This document shows, piece by piece, positions 13,069-24,364 of a stretch of DNA of 64,000 nucleotides. A program made the position numbers and the translations under genes. Below the pieces are notes generated by a model. The model did not search any database. It was not told the origin of the DNA and saw only the letters and a list, made by a program, of their open reading frames with translations. This DNA is from Gymnogyps californianus (taxonomy: Eukaryota > Chordata > Aves > Accipitriformes > Cathartidae): assembly GCF_018139145.2 (NCBI RefSeq), contig NC_059500.1, positions 31,973,437 to 32,037,436 on the forward strand. Reading direction: 5' to 3'. Positions within the stretch are counted from its first letter, which is position 1; every line of letters begins with the position of its first letter.

Positions 13069-13347
13069 AGCTCCTTTTCCAGCAATGCCCTGGGGATATG
13101 AACAGGAACCTGCCTGCAAGTCTCTTTTGATCCTGAAACTCCCACTAACTGATTGATAAATGGGAGGTAGTCACCTTAGTATCTCTGTGGACGACACTTG
13201 ATTCTTAGAAATTACTGTGTGCTGAAATTTCAGATGGGCTGCATGCACAATGTATCTTACTCTTGGCCTTCTAAGTATCAAGCTTAGCAAACTCGTAGTG
13301 ACCCAGACGATTATTATATTCCATACATGTACTTGGTTGTTTTTCAG

Positions 13348-13480
13348 TGTTTCTCAGCAATGCTTAGATGTCAAATTTACTGGAATCAGTGGAAGGTCTC
13401 CATCTAGCAGCATGTACCCTAAATCAGTGGTGAAGCCAGGAAGTGTCTACAGGCAACCTGATGGCCAGATCAATTCTGCA
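13348..13480 (+). CDS. candidate coding exon 1 of a three-exon chain
   Basis: Acceptor 'ggttgtttttcag' ends at 13347. Frame-compatible donor GTAGGT starts at 13481. The 133-nt segment is open only in the frame that needs two bases from an upstream exon, and it encodes 44 residues including SQQCLDVKFTGISGRSPSSS and KPGSVYRQPDGQINSA. It leaves in phase 0, which matches the entry phase of 13951-14126. Beyond the donor the frame stops within three codons. The protein is not recognised. A chance pseudo-exon is a real alternative. Confidence 0.22.
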
Positions 13481-13950
13481 GTAGGTTACTAACATGATCT
13501 TGGGGGAACTGCTAACAGACCAGGATATTGTTCAAAAGAGGTAAAAAAAGGTACTGCCAGAAGTACTTTGATAATGTTTTCTGTTATTAAAATCTTCCTT
13601 TTCATTCACTTTTCTTTACACTTTCCCTATCAAAAATCAGCATTTGCATCTTTATACCTTGGTCACTCCCCACCCATGTAAACGATAAGCCTGAGAAAAC
13701 TAACTTGATTTAAGGTAGAGCTTGAAATGTTTATGAAGGGAACCATAAGATGCAGTTACCTACAATAATAGGGACTCTATTTGAGAACTGAGGGGGCCTT
13801 TTCAGTCCTGTGTTTCCAAGATACTGCTGTGTGGATGCCAGAAGAATTCAAAGGATACACATCTGCGTGTATGGGCTGCAGTACTTTCATGTATTTATAA
13901 TGTCATTCTAGAGTAGCAGCAAGACTCTGACAAATTCTTGTTATTTATAG

Positions 13951-14126
13951 TGGGTGCAGGCTGTACCTGACCGTACATTTTCACCAGAAATCTTGGAGGA
14001 TATGGAAGACGGAGGCCAATATTGGAGTGTCTTGCCCATGCTACTGCCATCCTTAGGTAATCACCTGGAACTGAGCATCGAAGGAACCCATCTGTTCTGT
14101 CGTGCCCGGAGGGGAATCGAGTACAG
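13951..14126 (+). CDS. candidate coding exon 2 of a three-exon chain
   Basis: Acceptor 'cttgttatttatag' ends at 13950. A donor of the form CAG|GTGGGT starts at 14127. The 176-nt segment is open in phase 0 and encodes 58 full codons, WVQAVPDRTFSPEILEDMED near the start and LSIEGTHLFCRARRGIEY at the end, then leaves with two bases of a split codon. The composition is protein-like, with acidic and hydrophobic residues mixed and no low complexity. The frame runs only 18 codons past the donor before stopping. No family is recognised. Confidence 0.25.
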
Positions 14127-14543
14127 GTGGGTTATCAGCTCCTTCAGTGCAGGCGGTAGCGTGACAGAATTGTTTACATAAATCTTTCTGCACTGGGATG
14201 TATTATGACATGGTACAGAATTTTAAAAAGAAACCATGTAATAAAGATCTCAAAAGATGGATACTGTCAGAAATTATTTCTCTATTATCTCTTAAGGATA
14301 TGCTCTAACACAGCAGTTGATTGTCAACAGATGCAAGTGTTGTCCCAATTTAAAACAAGTGAGACTCCGGAGCACAGATACTTCTATGTCAGTTCTCTGT
14401 TTCTGCAATGGTTCTGGATTAAAGCTGAAAAATTAGCTTTGTTTAAGCCCCCTCTAACAATTGGCAATAGAGTTGGTGGGAAATAACCTACTTGGCTAAG
14501 CTTCCCATGCTGATCTCTTGTCTACTTTGGCTTCATTTTGCAG

Positions 14544-14799
14544 AATTTGTTTTGATGAATTTTGCACACTCTCCTCCCCCGAAAGTCTTTTCTGGATGGC
14601 AAATGATCTGCCACAGAATCTTCTTGTGCCCACAGACAGTATAGATGGCTTCAGGGCTTTTACTTATTTTGAAGCTCAGAGCTGTTATTTCTGCAAGACA
14701 AACAAATACAAAAAAGTACACCCAAAGCCAATCAAACTGAAGTATTTAGAGTACAACTTTAGAGTAAAACTGCCACCTTGGCCTCTGAATCTATGCTGA
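14544..14799 (+). CDS. candidate terminal exon of a three-exon chain
   Basis: Acceptor 'tttggcttcattttgcag' ends at 14543. Entering with one base that completes a split codon, as 14126 requires, the frame is open for 84 codons to TGA at 14797-14799. It encodes ICFDEFCTLSSPESLFWMAN and later a Lys-rich stretch (KTNKYKKVHPKPIKLKYLEY). No AATAAA lies close downstream, and the CpG island begins about 320 bp later, which weakens a terminal-exon reading. No homologue is recognised. Confidence 0.18.
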
Positions 14800-15420
14800 C
14801 CTGATTGTAGATGCTGAAACGAAGGACCCCATGTTTGAAGCCATCCTCGGCAGAACAGAAAAGCTGCAAACGCTTTGATAACCCTGGATGGCGCCGCCGA
14901 CGTTCTTGCAGATAAACTCGCTAAATTGGACACCCAGGTGGCTAACGTTGAAAAGGGACCGTGCATTTTTGAGACGAGGAGAGGCAGGGGGTGGGGTTGG
15001 ACAAGTTGAAAGTCCAGCACGTGTGAAAGCATATGCCGGTCGGGCTGTAACAAAGATGTAAAGTGCAACTTGGTTTTGAAGGTTGGGTTGGGAACACAGG
15101 AAAACTTCTGGGATGGCGGGGGAAGGGAGGGTGTCTCCAGCCTCCCACGGTCTTCCCGCACGGCTGTTCCTCGGGGAAGGCTGCAGCATCCGCTTCCCCG
15201 CGGGACCACGGGGCCCACGGCTACCCGGGGGACGAGGAGGAAGGGGATTTACCGGGGGGGAGGGCGGGAGGGGCGAGGGGAGGCGGGCGCGGGAAAGCGC
15301 GCGCGCGGGCGCGCCCCGGCCCGGGCGGCGCCACGTGGCCGCGCCGCCGCCGCGCGCCCGCCGGCAGGTGGCGCGCGCCCGCCGCTGCCGCCGCCCGGTC
15401 GGCCCCGGGGCACGGCGCCG

Positions 15421-15466
15421 TCCCAGTCCCGGTCCCGGTGCCGGTCCCGGTCCCGGTCCCGGTCCG
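15421..15466 (+). repeat. TCCCGG hexanucleotide tandem repeat
   Basis: Seven 6-bp units in register (15421-15462) plus a partial eighth. Two units carry one change each (TCCCAG, TGCCGG). Read on the minus strand it is (CCGGGA)n, a regularly spaced G3 tract with G-quadruplex potential. It lies in the core of the CpG island. Confidence 0.9.
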
Positions 15467-15626
15467 CTGTCCTCCCTGCGGAAGGCACCGGGGGCGGGGG
15501 GAGCGCTGCCGCCGTGCCCTCCCCGCCGCTCCCGCTGCGAGCAAGCACGCCCCCCCCGCGCCGCCCCGCCCGCCGCCGCCCGTGTTGCAAGCGGGAGGAG
15601 CGGCGAGCGGCGGGAGCAGGTGCCGG

Positions 15627-15675
15627 TTTCCCTTCCCTTCCCTTCCCGCTCCCTCCCTCCCTCCCTCCCTCCCTT
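15627..15675 (+). repeat. CCCTT and CCCT microsatellites
   Basis: A short CCCTT array (about 15629-15647) is followed by a CCCT array (about 15650-15674). The result is a polypyrimidine tract inside the CpG island, a common feature of GC-rich promoters and prone to length variation. Confidence 0.85.
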
Positions 15676-15979
15676 TGTGCGTCCGCCGCGGCTTTGAGGG
15701 CGGGCGAAGCGCTGCTCGCCGTGTGGCGGCGGGCAGCCCTTTGCGAGCACCGAGGGTCTTCATGCCCCGGGTTGCCTGCATCCCTTTGCGGGGGTGCCGG
15801 CGTCTCCTCACCGCTGCTCCGAGCCCACCTGCAAAGCACGTGCTGCAGCAACAACCCCATGAAGAGCTGGGAGCTGCCCGCCAGAGGCTCTTCCACGCAG
15901 GGAACACCCCCACTGCAAAGGCAGACAGTCACCACCAGTGTGGGTCCTGTGGGTCCCCAAGTTGTTTGAGGTTCATGTA

Positions 15980-18800
15980 GTGAAATCTGAATTTTGGTTG
16001 TCCCCTTGTTTTTTGTATTCTAATAATATTCCTTTTTTTTTTCAAGCATAGATTTGATTTCCTAACACCAAGTTGCTTCCCGTGTTACTGCATGACTCCA
16101 GACACTGGTGCTTTTTCATCAAGCTTGACACTATGCAGTATTACAAGATGCTATGTATTTTAATGCCACACTTTTTGAAATCTTTCTTCTGACTATGTCG
16201 GTGACCCTTGGCTGGTCTACATGAGCAAGCTTACAAACTGGGAAAAAGTTACTCACACAAACACAGTTATCTTTTCTGTATACATTACACACATGCACAC
16301 ACACTCTACATGTCCTGGAGGGGGTTTCTGATGAGTTGCATAAAGTTCTTCCCCTACTAACAATTGTTCAAGTGAATAGTTAGCTTTGACTTACTGAGAT
16401 TTCTTCTCTGCTCTCAACAGACAAGCCCAAACATCAGGCAGCTGTCCGATAGTCTTTATACTTCTTTTGTTTAGGGATGTGGTGGTTTTAAATCTATGAA
16501 TTAGCAATGAGCCTGGGTTTCAGTTCTGCAGAGTGAAGTTACATTGGTAACGCCACCTGTCACTCACAATGTAAACTTTTCATAGGCATTGTCTAATAAA
16601 TATGTACACTATAGTAGTACTTACAAGTCAGCTGGTTTTAGTTTCTTGTGCATTGGCAATGTATGATAGAGAGAGTCATTCTCCCAAAACACTGATTTTG
16701 TAAATAGCTTAGGTCCCATGCTGAAGACTTATTGAAGGAGATGTTCACTGCTAAGTGCATGGCAGTCTTTGCTTATTCTTAATGACAAATTATTAATATA
16801 ATATAGGCAAATACGTCATTTCAACAGCTCCTTGTTTTTTGCCATTCTCTCTGGTCTTGTCCTTGTAAATTCAATTTCACAGGCACAATCTGTAACACAG
16901 CAGGTGCCAAGTGTAGCCTTCTTGTTTCATAGGATCCAACTAACTGTCTATGTGGGATTCATTTAAAGAGTAGCACAGGCAGCAATGAAAAAAACTTGTA
17001 TTTCTGTTATACAAAAAAAAGGATGCTTCTCAATTAGCCTGCCCTTGCAGCTTGTTCTAGGGTTGTTAAAGACCACCTACTACCATGCTTCTATGCAAGC
17101 TGGTTCTGAAGTCTTTATGAACTCAATGGAGAAAACAATTATGTTATCCGTGAGTGTGGCCTTGCTTTTGCAGGCAAAGTTTTGTAGGTCAGGCCCAGAT
17201 ACTTAATGGTGCTGAAACCAAAGGAACTTAGGCATCTGAATACCTTGGAGGATTTGGACATCAGTTCTTTATTGTGGTCTGTTATTAAGACTCCAGAGCT
17301 TGGGCTATTAATTACTGTTTGACGGATTCTCTGTGACTTATGCCAAATCAACTGACCTATGTGCATGTCCTAGTCCTGCCGTAGGGAAAGGAGCTACCTA
17401 ACTCATTGCCTCTACACTTTCTCCTGATTTTTAGAGCAGATGCAGGCTAGTAGACATTCTATCCTGAATAATCTCATGGAGGTTTCCCTGGGGAAAGCCT
17501 TTATGTAGACACACATCCATGATACGTCTGCATGACAGAAACTACCCCCCCCCCAAAAATTTATGCTAACTGGCATTGCAGTAGTGATCAAGAAGGGCTG
17601 GGTGATTGGTGGGACTGAACTACATTTTGCCAGTGGGATGGCTCTGCAGCTGGAGTTCACATCTGCAGAGCTCAGATGCAGAGATATGTACATGAAGTTG
17701 GCAGAAGAGGGAGGGGGGAGCCCAGCTGAGGGTGCCAACACAATTAAAGCTGAAGAGAAGCACATGGCCAAAGAGAAAAGTGACTGTTTCCTATCAGCAC
17801 CCTGTACTCTGCACCTCAGCAGCAGATGAAGCAGGATCTGCTCTGAGCAGGGATTTGTACCAGGGTGGGAACCAATAGAGAACACAAGGGCTGCTTTAAA
17901 TGTGGAGGCAAAGTTTTGAGCTTCAGTATGTTTGACTGCCCTGATTAAGGTCCCACAGCCAGACCTCTGGTCTCCAGTGTGTGACAAGGCATGGGCACCA
18001 TAAGGAAGCTGCATGCTGAATGAGGAACACCCAAAAGGCAGCCAGCTGGAAGCTTGCAAATGCAGGAGGTTGTTGCAATCTCTCCTCTTCTCTCGAGTGC
18101 TAGTGATGGACTCAGGGCTTTGGACAGGCACTTCCAAAATCCTCTCCCAAGAAGAAATGCTTGTGGTTATTTTGAAGTGAGCAAACAGAAAGCACCCTTT
18201 TGAAGTCAGCATAGTAGCAGGAGAGGGAAGCTGCTCTGCTGCAGTTCAGAGCCTTTTATTCAGCAGTGTAATGGCCAGCGCACTCATCTCGGAGACCCAT
18301 GTAGGGAATGCAAAAGGCCCTTTGGCTATGAGAACTAGGATACGTGCCAGCCTTGCATGGGGGTGGACATGCTGATGGAAGTCACTGGCTAGGGTCACAC
18401 GCATTTTAGTTGAACAATAGCATATAAGATAAAGGAGAGACAGTGGGACACCCCAAACTCCAGGTTTCCTAGGTGTTGGGCTGTCAGAACGGCTCATCTG
18501 ATGCACGAGTTACTCCCTGCCACTTCTGAGGGGCAAAGAGTGCAGGGAGCAGGCTTCACTGATGGCTAGAGGATGTGCCTGTAATGGTGAAAAGTATTTG
18601 GCTGCTGGGCTGGCAAAGGGGCCTGGCCTCCAACCTCTGCTTCCATTATTACTTCCTTTTTTAAAAAAAGTACAATTAGTGCCATAGACAACATTCCTAA
18701 GTGCCCCAGAGACCACTGAGGATTTGCCTCTTACTCTTTAGAGATTCTAACCGTAATGTTAGGAAAAGTAGTGTGGTACAAGTGTTCTTCTGCCAACCTT
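15980..18800. other. non-coding DNA with one unusually long minus ORF
   Basis: There is a CA-rich patch at about 16253-16305 and a short C run near 17544-17555. A 266-codon ATG-started open frame occupies 18212 down to 17412 on the minus strand; it is treated separately as a finding because it shows no recognisable domain. No other gene evidence. Confidence 0.5.
16253..16305. repeat. CA-rich degenerate microsatellite
   Basis: Imperfect CA/ACA repeats interrupted by a short T-rich segment. Too degenerate to be a good length-polymorphism marker. Confidence 0.5.
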
Positions 18801-18806
18801 TTTCAG

Positions 18807-18853
18807 GAGTATGCTAGGTTCAAGCAGCAGATATTGACGGTGATGGGCTACAA
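18807..18853 (+). CDS. candidate internal coding exon (47 nt)
   Basis: A strong acceptor (ttcttctgccaacctttttcag, ending 18806) and a consensus donor CAA|GTAAGT (18854) bracket 47 nt. Only one of three frames is open, encoding EYARFKQQILTVMGY plus two bases of a split codon. The exit phase matches the only long open frame of the candidate exon at 26818. The joined codon is AAG, giving the C-terminus EYARFKQQILTVMGYK followed by HLEEGMITAELYKPASNYIK and a stop. The sequence looks like ordinary globular or helical protein but I cannot assign a family. Pseudo-exons of this size occur by chance, so this is a candidate only. Confidence 0.35.
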
Positions 18854-21800
18854 GTAAGTGATGAAGCATTAGTTGCTTCTTGGGTACTTGGTTATGTGTG
18901 AGACTTGACTATTTTAGCCTAAGTGGGAGGAGAATGGTTTTATGACCTTATAATTAGCAGTTGTGTGAGAGTAACAGCAAGACTTATTAAGTCATTTCTG
19001 ATAGCATAGTTTCCTTTTTTTACATAGCTTAATTAAAGAAAGAACACTTCAGCATGTTTTATAACACAACTTTAAATGAACAAACAGACAAACCTAATTT
19101 CAAGGGATGGTCCAGAGGTCTCTGCTACTGAGATTCATGGTATCTAAAGTGTATCTGAGAAACTAAAGAAAGCTGATGATCTGGCAAAGAGTGGATTGGG
19201 CAGAGGACACAGAGGCGATACTTAGGAACATCTTGGGGTGATGATTAGAAGCTTGGAAGATGTAAGAAAGATAAACGAGTGACCAAACTGGTAATGGTAT
19301 GCTAACATTCTACAGTATATCCTTGCTGTCAGTTTTTCCAATGGCAGTGAAGCAGAGCTCTATTTGTATCTACTGACTATGAGTGCATGATGCATTTACC
19401 CCCTGCATCTCCCTTACGCATCTTCTGTTTCTTCTCTCTTCATTTCCAGCTCCTTCCATGATGTGCTCATAACACAGTCATCTCTGATCATTTTCCCAAA
19501 GACTGGGATTTTCAGGAAGTCTAAAGGGAGTTACTTGCCCAGCTACCAATGAATTCCAATTTATCTGACAATCCCACGCTCACTTTTTTAGAGCAGTTGA
19601 GCTGCCCCTCTCCCTGACTGCTACTGCTGGGTTGTCAGTTTCGTTTTCAGGGTCTGTCAGCAACTTCATCCTGGTATTTTGGTCACTGGTTGCTGTAGCA
19701 GTCCCACAGCTAAGTCTGGGTGACAAGGCACACGGTACTGGCATTGCGCTTACATCTAAAATTCCCAACAGGAGGAGAGCTCAGACAGGGCCTGGAGAAA
19801 CTGCTGGAGGACCTCTTGTTTGTATTGGTTTTGAGATACACTCAAGAAGCTGGGAGCTGAAGGAGAGATGCTTCTGTCAAGTCCTGAACATTTCTTTCTC
19901 GGACAGAAGTTGGAAGCAGTCTTCTGTCTTCCTGTTTGGGTTTTTCTTGGATAATGCCTGGTGCATCCCAGGTACCTGGTTTATTTGGTTTTCTGAGGAG
20001 AGAGGCTTCTCTTGCCTGGGTCATATCAAAAGAATCTCACTCAGAAGATGGCTGTCAGCAGTTGCTTGGGACCACAGACCTACATGATGCTTTATAAACA
20101 ATAAGGAACATGCCTCACACTGAAGTTTACACACTTTGCCCAGAAACAGGGCTTTCTTATTGCCTTCTTTTGGGGGGCGGGGGAATCGCCCCCCAGCACC
20201 CCAACACCAGGTGGTCAGGTTATCAGCTGGCGTAAATCATTACCACTCCAGTAATGTTGAAAAGAATGATGCCTGAACCATGCTCGTTTACCGTCTGTCT
20301 CCTTTGTTTTCTGCATGGGTCTGTCAGGGAGGGGCTGCAGGTCTGCTGAGGGAAATGAGCCCGTAATGGGAGGTGCGTTGGCACCTACAGGTTGTGAGTA
20401 CTCCTCCTCCTCCTCGGTCCTGTCTACCCTTTACTGTCTGCCATCACTTTTATATGGTTTGAGATTCCCTGGATTTTTTCTGGGCTCGGACCTGCTGGAA
20501 TTTTCATTGCAGCTGACATGCTGGTGTGCTGCGGCATCAGGTAGCTGGTGTCTGAAATGCGGTGAGAAGCACCGCCATGACCTCTGAAGCTGGAGGCTTT
20601 ATTGTGCTGGCTTGTGAGAGGGAGATCTGGAAGATGCACTGCTGTTCTGGAAATAAAGAGTCCTGCCATCCTCAGCATCTTTTCTGGGGATGATGGGCTT
20701 TACAATCTGTGTGCTTATTAGATTATTAGGCCCTCTGGTCTTTCTGCATTTAGGGAGATGAAAGAGTGAGCATTTTTTGATAGCCCACAGCATGGCTGTG
20801 GTAGGTGAGAAGCTCATCTCACGTGGATGCTTTTTGGGGTTGTGCTGCCATCATGGGAGGCAGGCAGAGAGCAGAGAAGCACGGGTGCTTCTGCTGTGGG
20901 CGCTTGTCTAAAAAGCAAGCCTGAGCAACTGGGATCTGTTTCTTTTGTCTACATGGAGTAGAAGATTGCCCAGTGCAGAAAGCATGCATGGTTATGGCTC
21001 ATGACTTTTGCACTCTATGTGACCAGGAACAGGCACAAATGAATAGTTACCCAATGCCTTTGACTGTGGCAGCAGACCATATAATTTCTTGCATCCACCA
21101 AGCAAAGGAGACCACAAGCTTTTGCATAAGCCACTTTCCCTTCCCTGCCACACTTTTCATCAGTGGACTTTTTTGCAAGTACTACACGAGGTCTTTATCA
21201 CCACTCTCATTTTAGAGAGGTGAATGGAGGCATTGGGGTTTACTCCTGGCAGTGTGTGGCAATTCTCCCTAGAGGCTGCAGGACTCCCTGATGCAATCCA
21301 TGAAGTCTCTTTTGACATTTAAAGCTTTAAATGGCATGGGGTCTGGCTGCCATGGAGACATGATCTCAGCCATCTGACGCACGGCGTTTGAGCTCAGACA
21401 GGGACTTGAATCGATGGCTCCAGAAAGGAGGCAGCAGGGCATTATCAATGAAATGTTTTCAACTATAATGCCTCCTTGTTGGGCTACAGACCGTGCTTTC
21501 TTTGCAGCTACCTGGAAGGACTCTAGTTCTTGCAGGTTTTGTCTGGATTAGGGTGTCACCGCATTTCTATTTTTGCATCAGCTTGAACTGTGACTGAAGT
21601 TTCAGCAGGATGCGTTATTTATACGTGGGGACACCAATACAAAACGGAGAGAGGGAGGTGTGAATGTTTTCAGAAGCTGCAGATGAGGATTTTCAAACTG
21701 TTAAGAGAGCTGGGGGCTCAGCTTCCACCGGGGCTGCAGTAAGATCTGGGCACCAAAGTTTGTTCATTCTTTTAGGAAGAAGTCTCCGTTGCAATCTATA

Positions 21801-24291
21801 AATTATCTTTGAAGAAAATTCTCCTCTGACTGCAGCAGCTATATGGGCTGAAGACACTTCTTTTTGCACTAACAAGTGAAACGTTGCTGATGGTGTGACC
21901 CAGCACCCGGAATGCAAAATAGGTGGGTCGTGGCATACTGTAGAAACAGCCAAAGTGCATCCAGTGCCACACGGCTCTAAGGCAGCATTGCTGTCTTGCT
22001 GAAGTTCCCAGATTTTAGGACCAACTCTCAAGCCTAAAATTTTAGAGTTTTTCTGGAGACAAGCCCTTATCTTTCCATTTTAAATTTTTCACCATGCTCA
22101 GAGGCAAAGCAAGGTTCTAACAGGTGAAACACATTATGCTTCTAAGCATCTCCCAGCACTTTCCAAAGCTGTATTTTAGCCACATCAGCTTTTTTGTTGA
22201 GACAGATGAGACTGAAATAATGATTTTTTTTCCCCACTTGTGTGTGCCCAGATGACGTAGCTATTCAGATTCTTGCAATCCACTCTTATCTTGGTGATGC
22301 TCATGAAAGGTGTGTGATGTAACATTTGGGAAAGCTGTTTGATGTAGTCATTCGTAATGGTAGTCACAACAGAGATCTTAAAACAAAGGACCCTGTGTGT
22401 TTTACCAAGAGAAGCCACAGTAACAGGTTTCAGTGTAAATGAGAGTTGTATTGCCTTCTGTCAGAGATGACTTGAAAATAAAGTACTTTGATGGTAATAC
22501 TGCAGATGTCTGCAGGAAACCCAGCACAGCCTTGAACACTGTAGTTAGATAGCTGTGCAAAAAAGTACATGAAGGGAAGAGCTAATGTGCAATACTTCTA
22601 TTTAAGATAGAGGGAGGAAATAGAAATTGTGATAGCATGCTATTTCAAGTAATAATAGAAAGTACTTGATGTTTACATGGTGAATGGATCAATACTAATT
22701 CTGTAGTCAGGGCACATACAGTAGTTTGGATTATACAAGTGATAGATGCACTTGGTATAGCTGAAATTTCCACCCTGCAACATTTATTTCTCACTGCGTG
22801 TTAGATGGAATTTTCCACCCAACTATCTGAAAGGATTTGCATAAGAATGGTGATAGAGCAGTATTCTTTAATGATGTGCTTTTCTTTGTTAAACTTCAAA
22901 AATGTCTACGATGCATGATGAGGTTCGGATGAATTGCCGAGCTAATGCTTTTATATTTTCTTTAAAGAGCTTATCTTCACTGTGTTGTGGGAGTTACTTT
23001 ATATTGTTGTCATAAAGGCAGTAGCAGTAAAGCTCACTTTGTAGCAACCCTGGTAGGTGCCCCCTCCTCCTTTACCTTCAGGTCTTCAGTACTGCTGAAG
23101 GAGACAGATCACAACGCCCCTTACCCAGCACCTGTTTGCCCTACTGTTAGCTCATTTGTACTGCTTCTGTGGTGCTATACATGGCATTACTCACGGTTGC
23201 ACTGTGTCATTTTACTTTTAAAACAATGACCCTCTTGGCATTTAACCTAGATCAGCCCAGGTTGCTGTACTTTTTGTTGAGACTGGGTCATAACCAGGCT
23301 CTTCCCAGAATGACGTCTTGATTTAAAAGAAACTCAGGATTAAACCAAATGTGAAAATCTTCTGCCAGTGGTGATTTTTACTGAATGATAGGAAATACGG
23401 GGTTTTTTTGTTCTTCAACCCCTTCCAACAAAAGTCTAATTTTTTATAATATGAGGGAAAAGCTGCTTGAAATTGGTGAATTTTAGGAATGCAACCTGAT
23501 GAGAAGCAATATTTCCTTCCTTGGCCATTGGCCCAGTGAGTCACCTTCTAACCTGCACTGTAGTGAAGCTATTCAGAAACCTTCAACAGCAGGAAAAATA
23601 AGCAAGACAAGTGACTGCAAGGTTTGTCATCAAATCCAATTGCATGTAGGGTGCAATGATTCCACTTTTACAACAGCTATTAGACAGAGTGGGGCTAATT
23701 CTGCCCTAAATCAAGACTTATGTAGCACAGCGTGAATGTAACTGAGAAACGATTCGGATTTTGTTGGGTTTACTTTGTTGTTTTATTTTTGCCTTTACTG
23801 ATAATAGGCTTTAATTGGGAAGAAACTTTAACAGACATAACTTTTTCCCTGATGATTTGAGGCTCTGCTCTGATATTGGACCTCCCATGTCAAATTCACT
23901 TGCATTTTATTTTGCTTGTGCTTCTGAAAGGACAATAGTGGCTGTGTATCCTGTACATGAACATTCTAGCTAAACACAAGAGCCCAGTGCATCCCATATG
24001 TGTGCCTTGGTAGTCAGTCACCTTCCTGTGCTCTCCTGACTTCTTCAGCCTATCTTCCTCAGCCCCCCAAACTCTAGGATAACTCTGTGTAGCAAGAGGA
24101 GAGCACAGGTATCTGAGCTGAAAGAAGGGAGGAATATTTTAATATCAAATCTCTTTCAAAGCCAACATATGTTGCAATGTCTGCAAAAATAAGCAACTAA
24201 AAATCAAAATCTGCACAGTGACTTAGTGGTAGCTGAAGAAGGTGGTGTTTTACTACAGTGCAGTACTGCAAATGTACACGTGGACATAGGT
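18854..24291. other. non-coding DNA, possibly intronic; no gene seen
   Basis: If the 18807 and 26818 segments are exons, this is the first two thirds of the intron between them. Open frames are at most about 150 codons, without splice context. A fragment at about 23690-23745 (gctaattctgccctaaatca) resembles old amniote repeat sequence but is too decayed to classify. Confidence 0.5.
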
Positions 24292-24362
24292 ATTTGTGTG
24301 TGCATCTACAGCTATACACAATGTGTATATATTTATATATTCGTATTGACATTTATAATGTA
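24292..24362. repeat. AT/TG-rich microsatellite remnant
   Basis: Degenerate TG, TA and ATA repeats abut the 3' end of the minus-strand CR1 copy. CR1 3' octamers can seed such simple sequence, so part of this may derive from the insertion. Confidence 0.5.
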
Positions 24363-24364
24363 AG

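Larger units (their letters stand above)
15120..15870. promoter_or_regulatory. CpG island, putative promoter
   Basis: This interval is strikingly G+C-rich and CpG-dense within an otherwise AT-leaning window, peaking at about 15280-15420 with runs such as gcgcgcgcgggcgcgcc. It contains an E-box CACGTG at 15332-15337, a GGGGCGGGG Sp1-type site at about 15491-15499 and further GC boxes. There is no TATA box near them. In vertebrates such islands usually mark broad promoters, often bidirectional. Long open frames on both strands here (up to about 320 codons) arise from the lack of A+T-rich stops and are not evidence of coding. Donor-like sites exist in both directions (plus: GCAG|GTGGCG near 15368; minus: GCG|GTGAGG near 15808), so the transcript direction cannot be decided from sequence alone. 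Confidence 0.85.

Noticed and set aside
14791..15980. Open frames of 200-320 codons on both strands across the CpG island
   Set aside because: All frames are open together because stop codons are rare at such G+C. The products are low-complexity Pro/Ala/Gly/Arg repeats, and the Pro-Val and Gly-Thr runs are just the hexamer repeat read in different frames.
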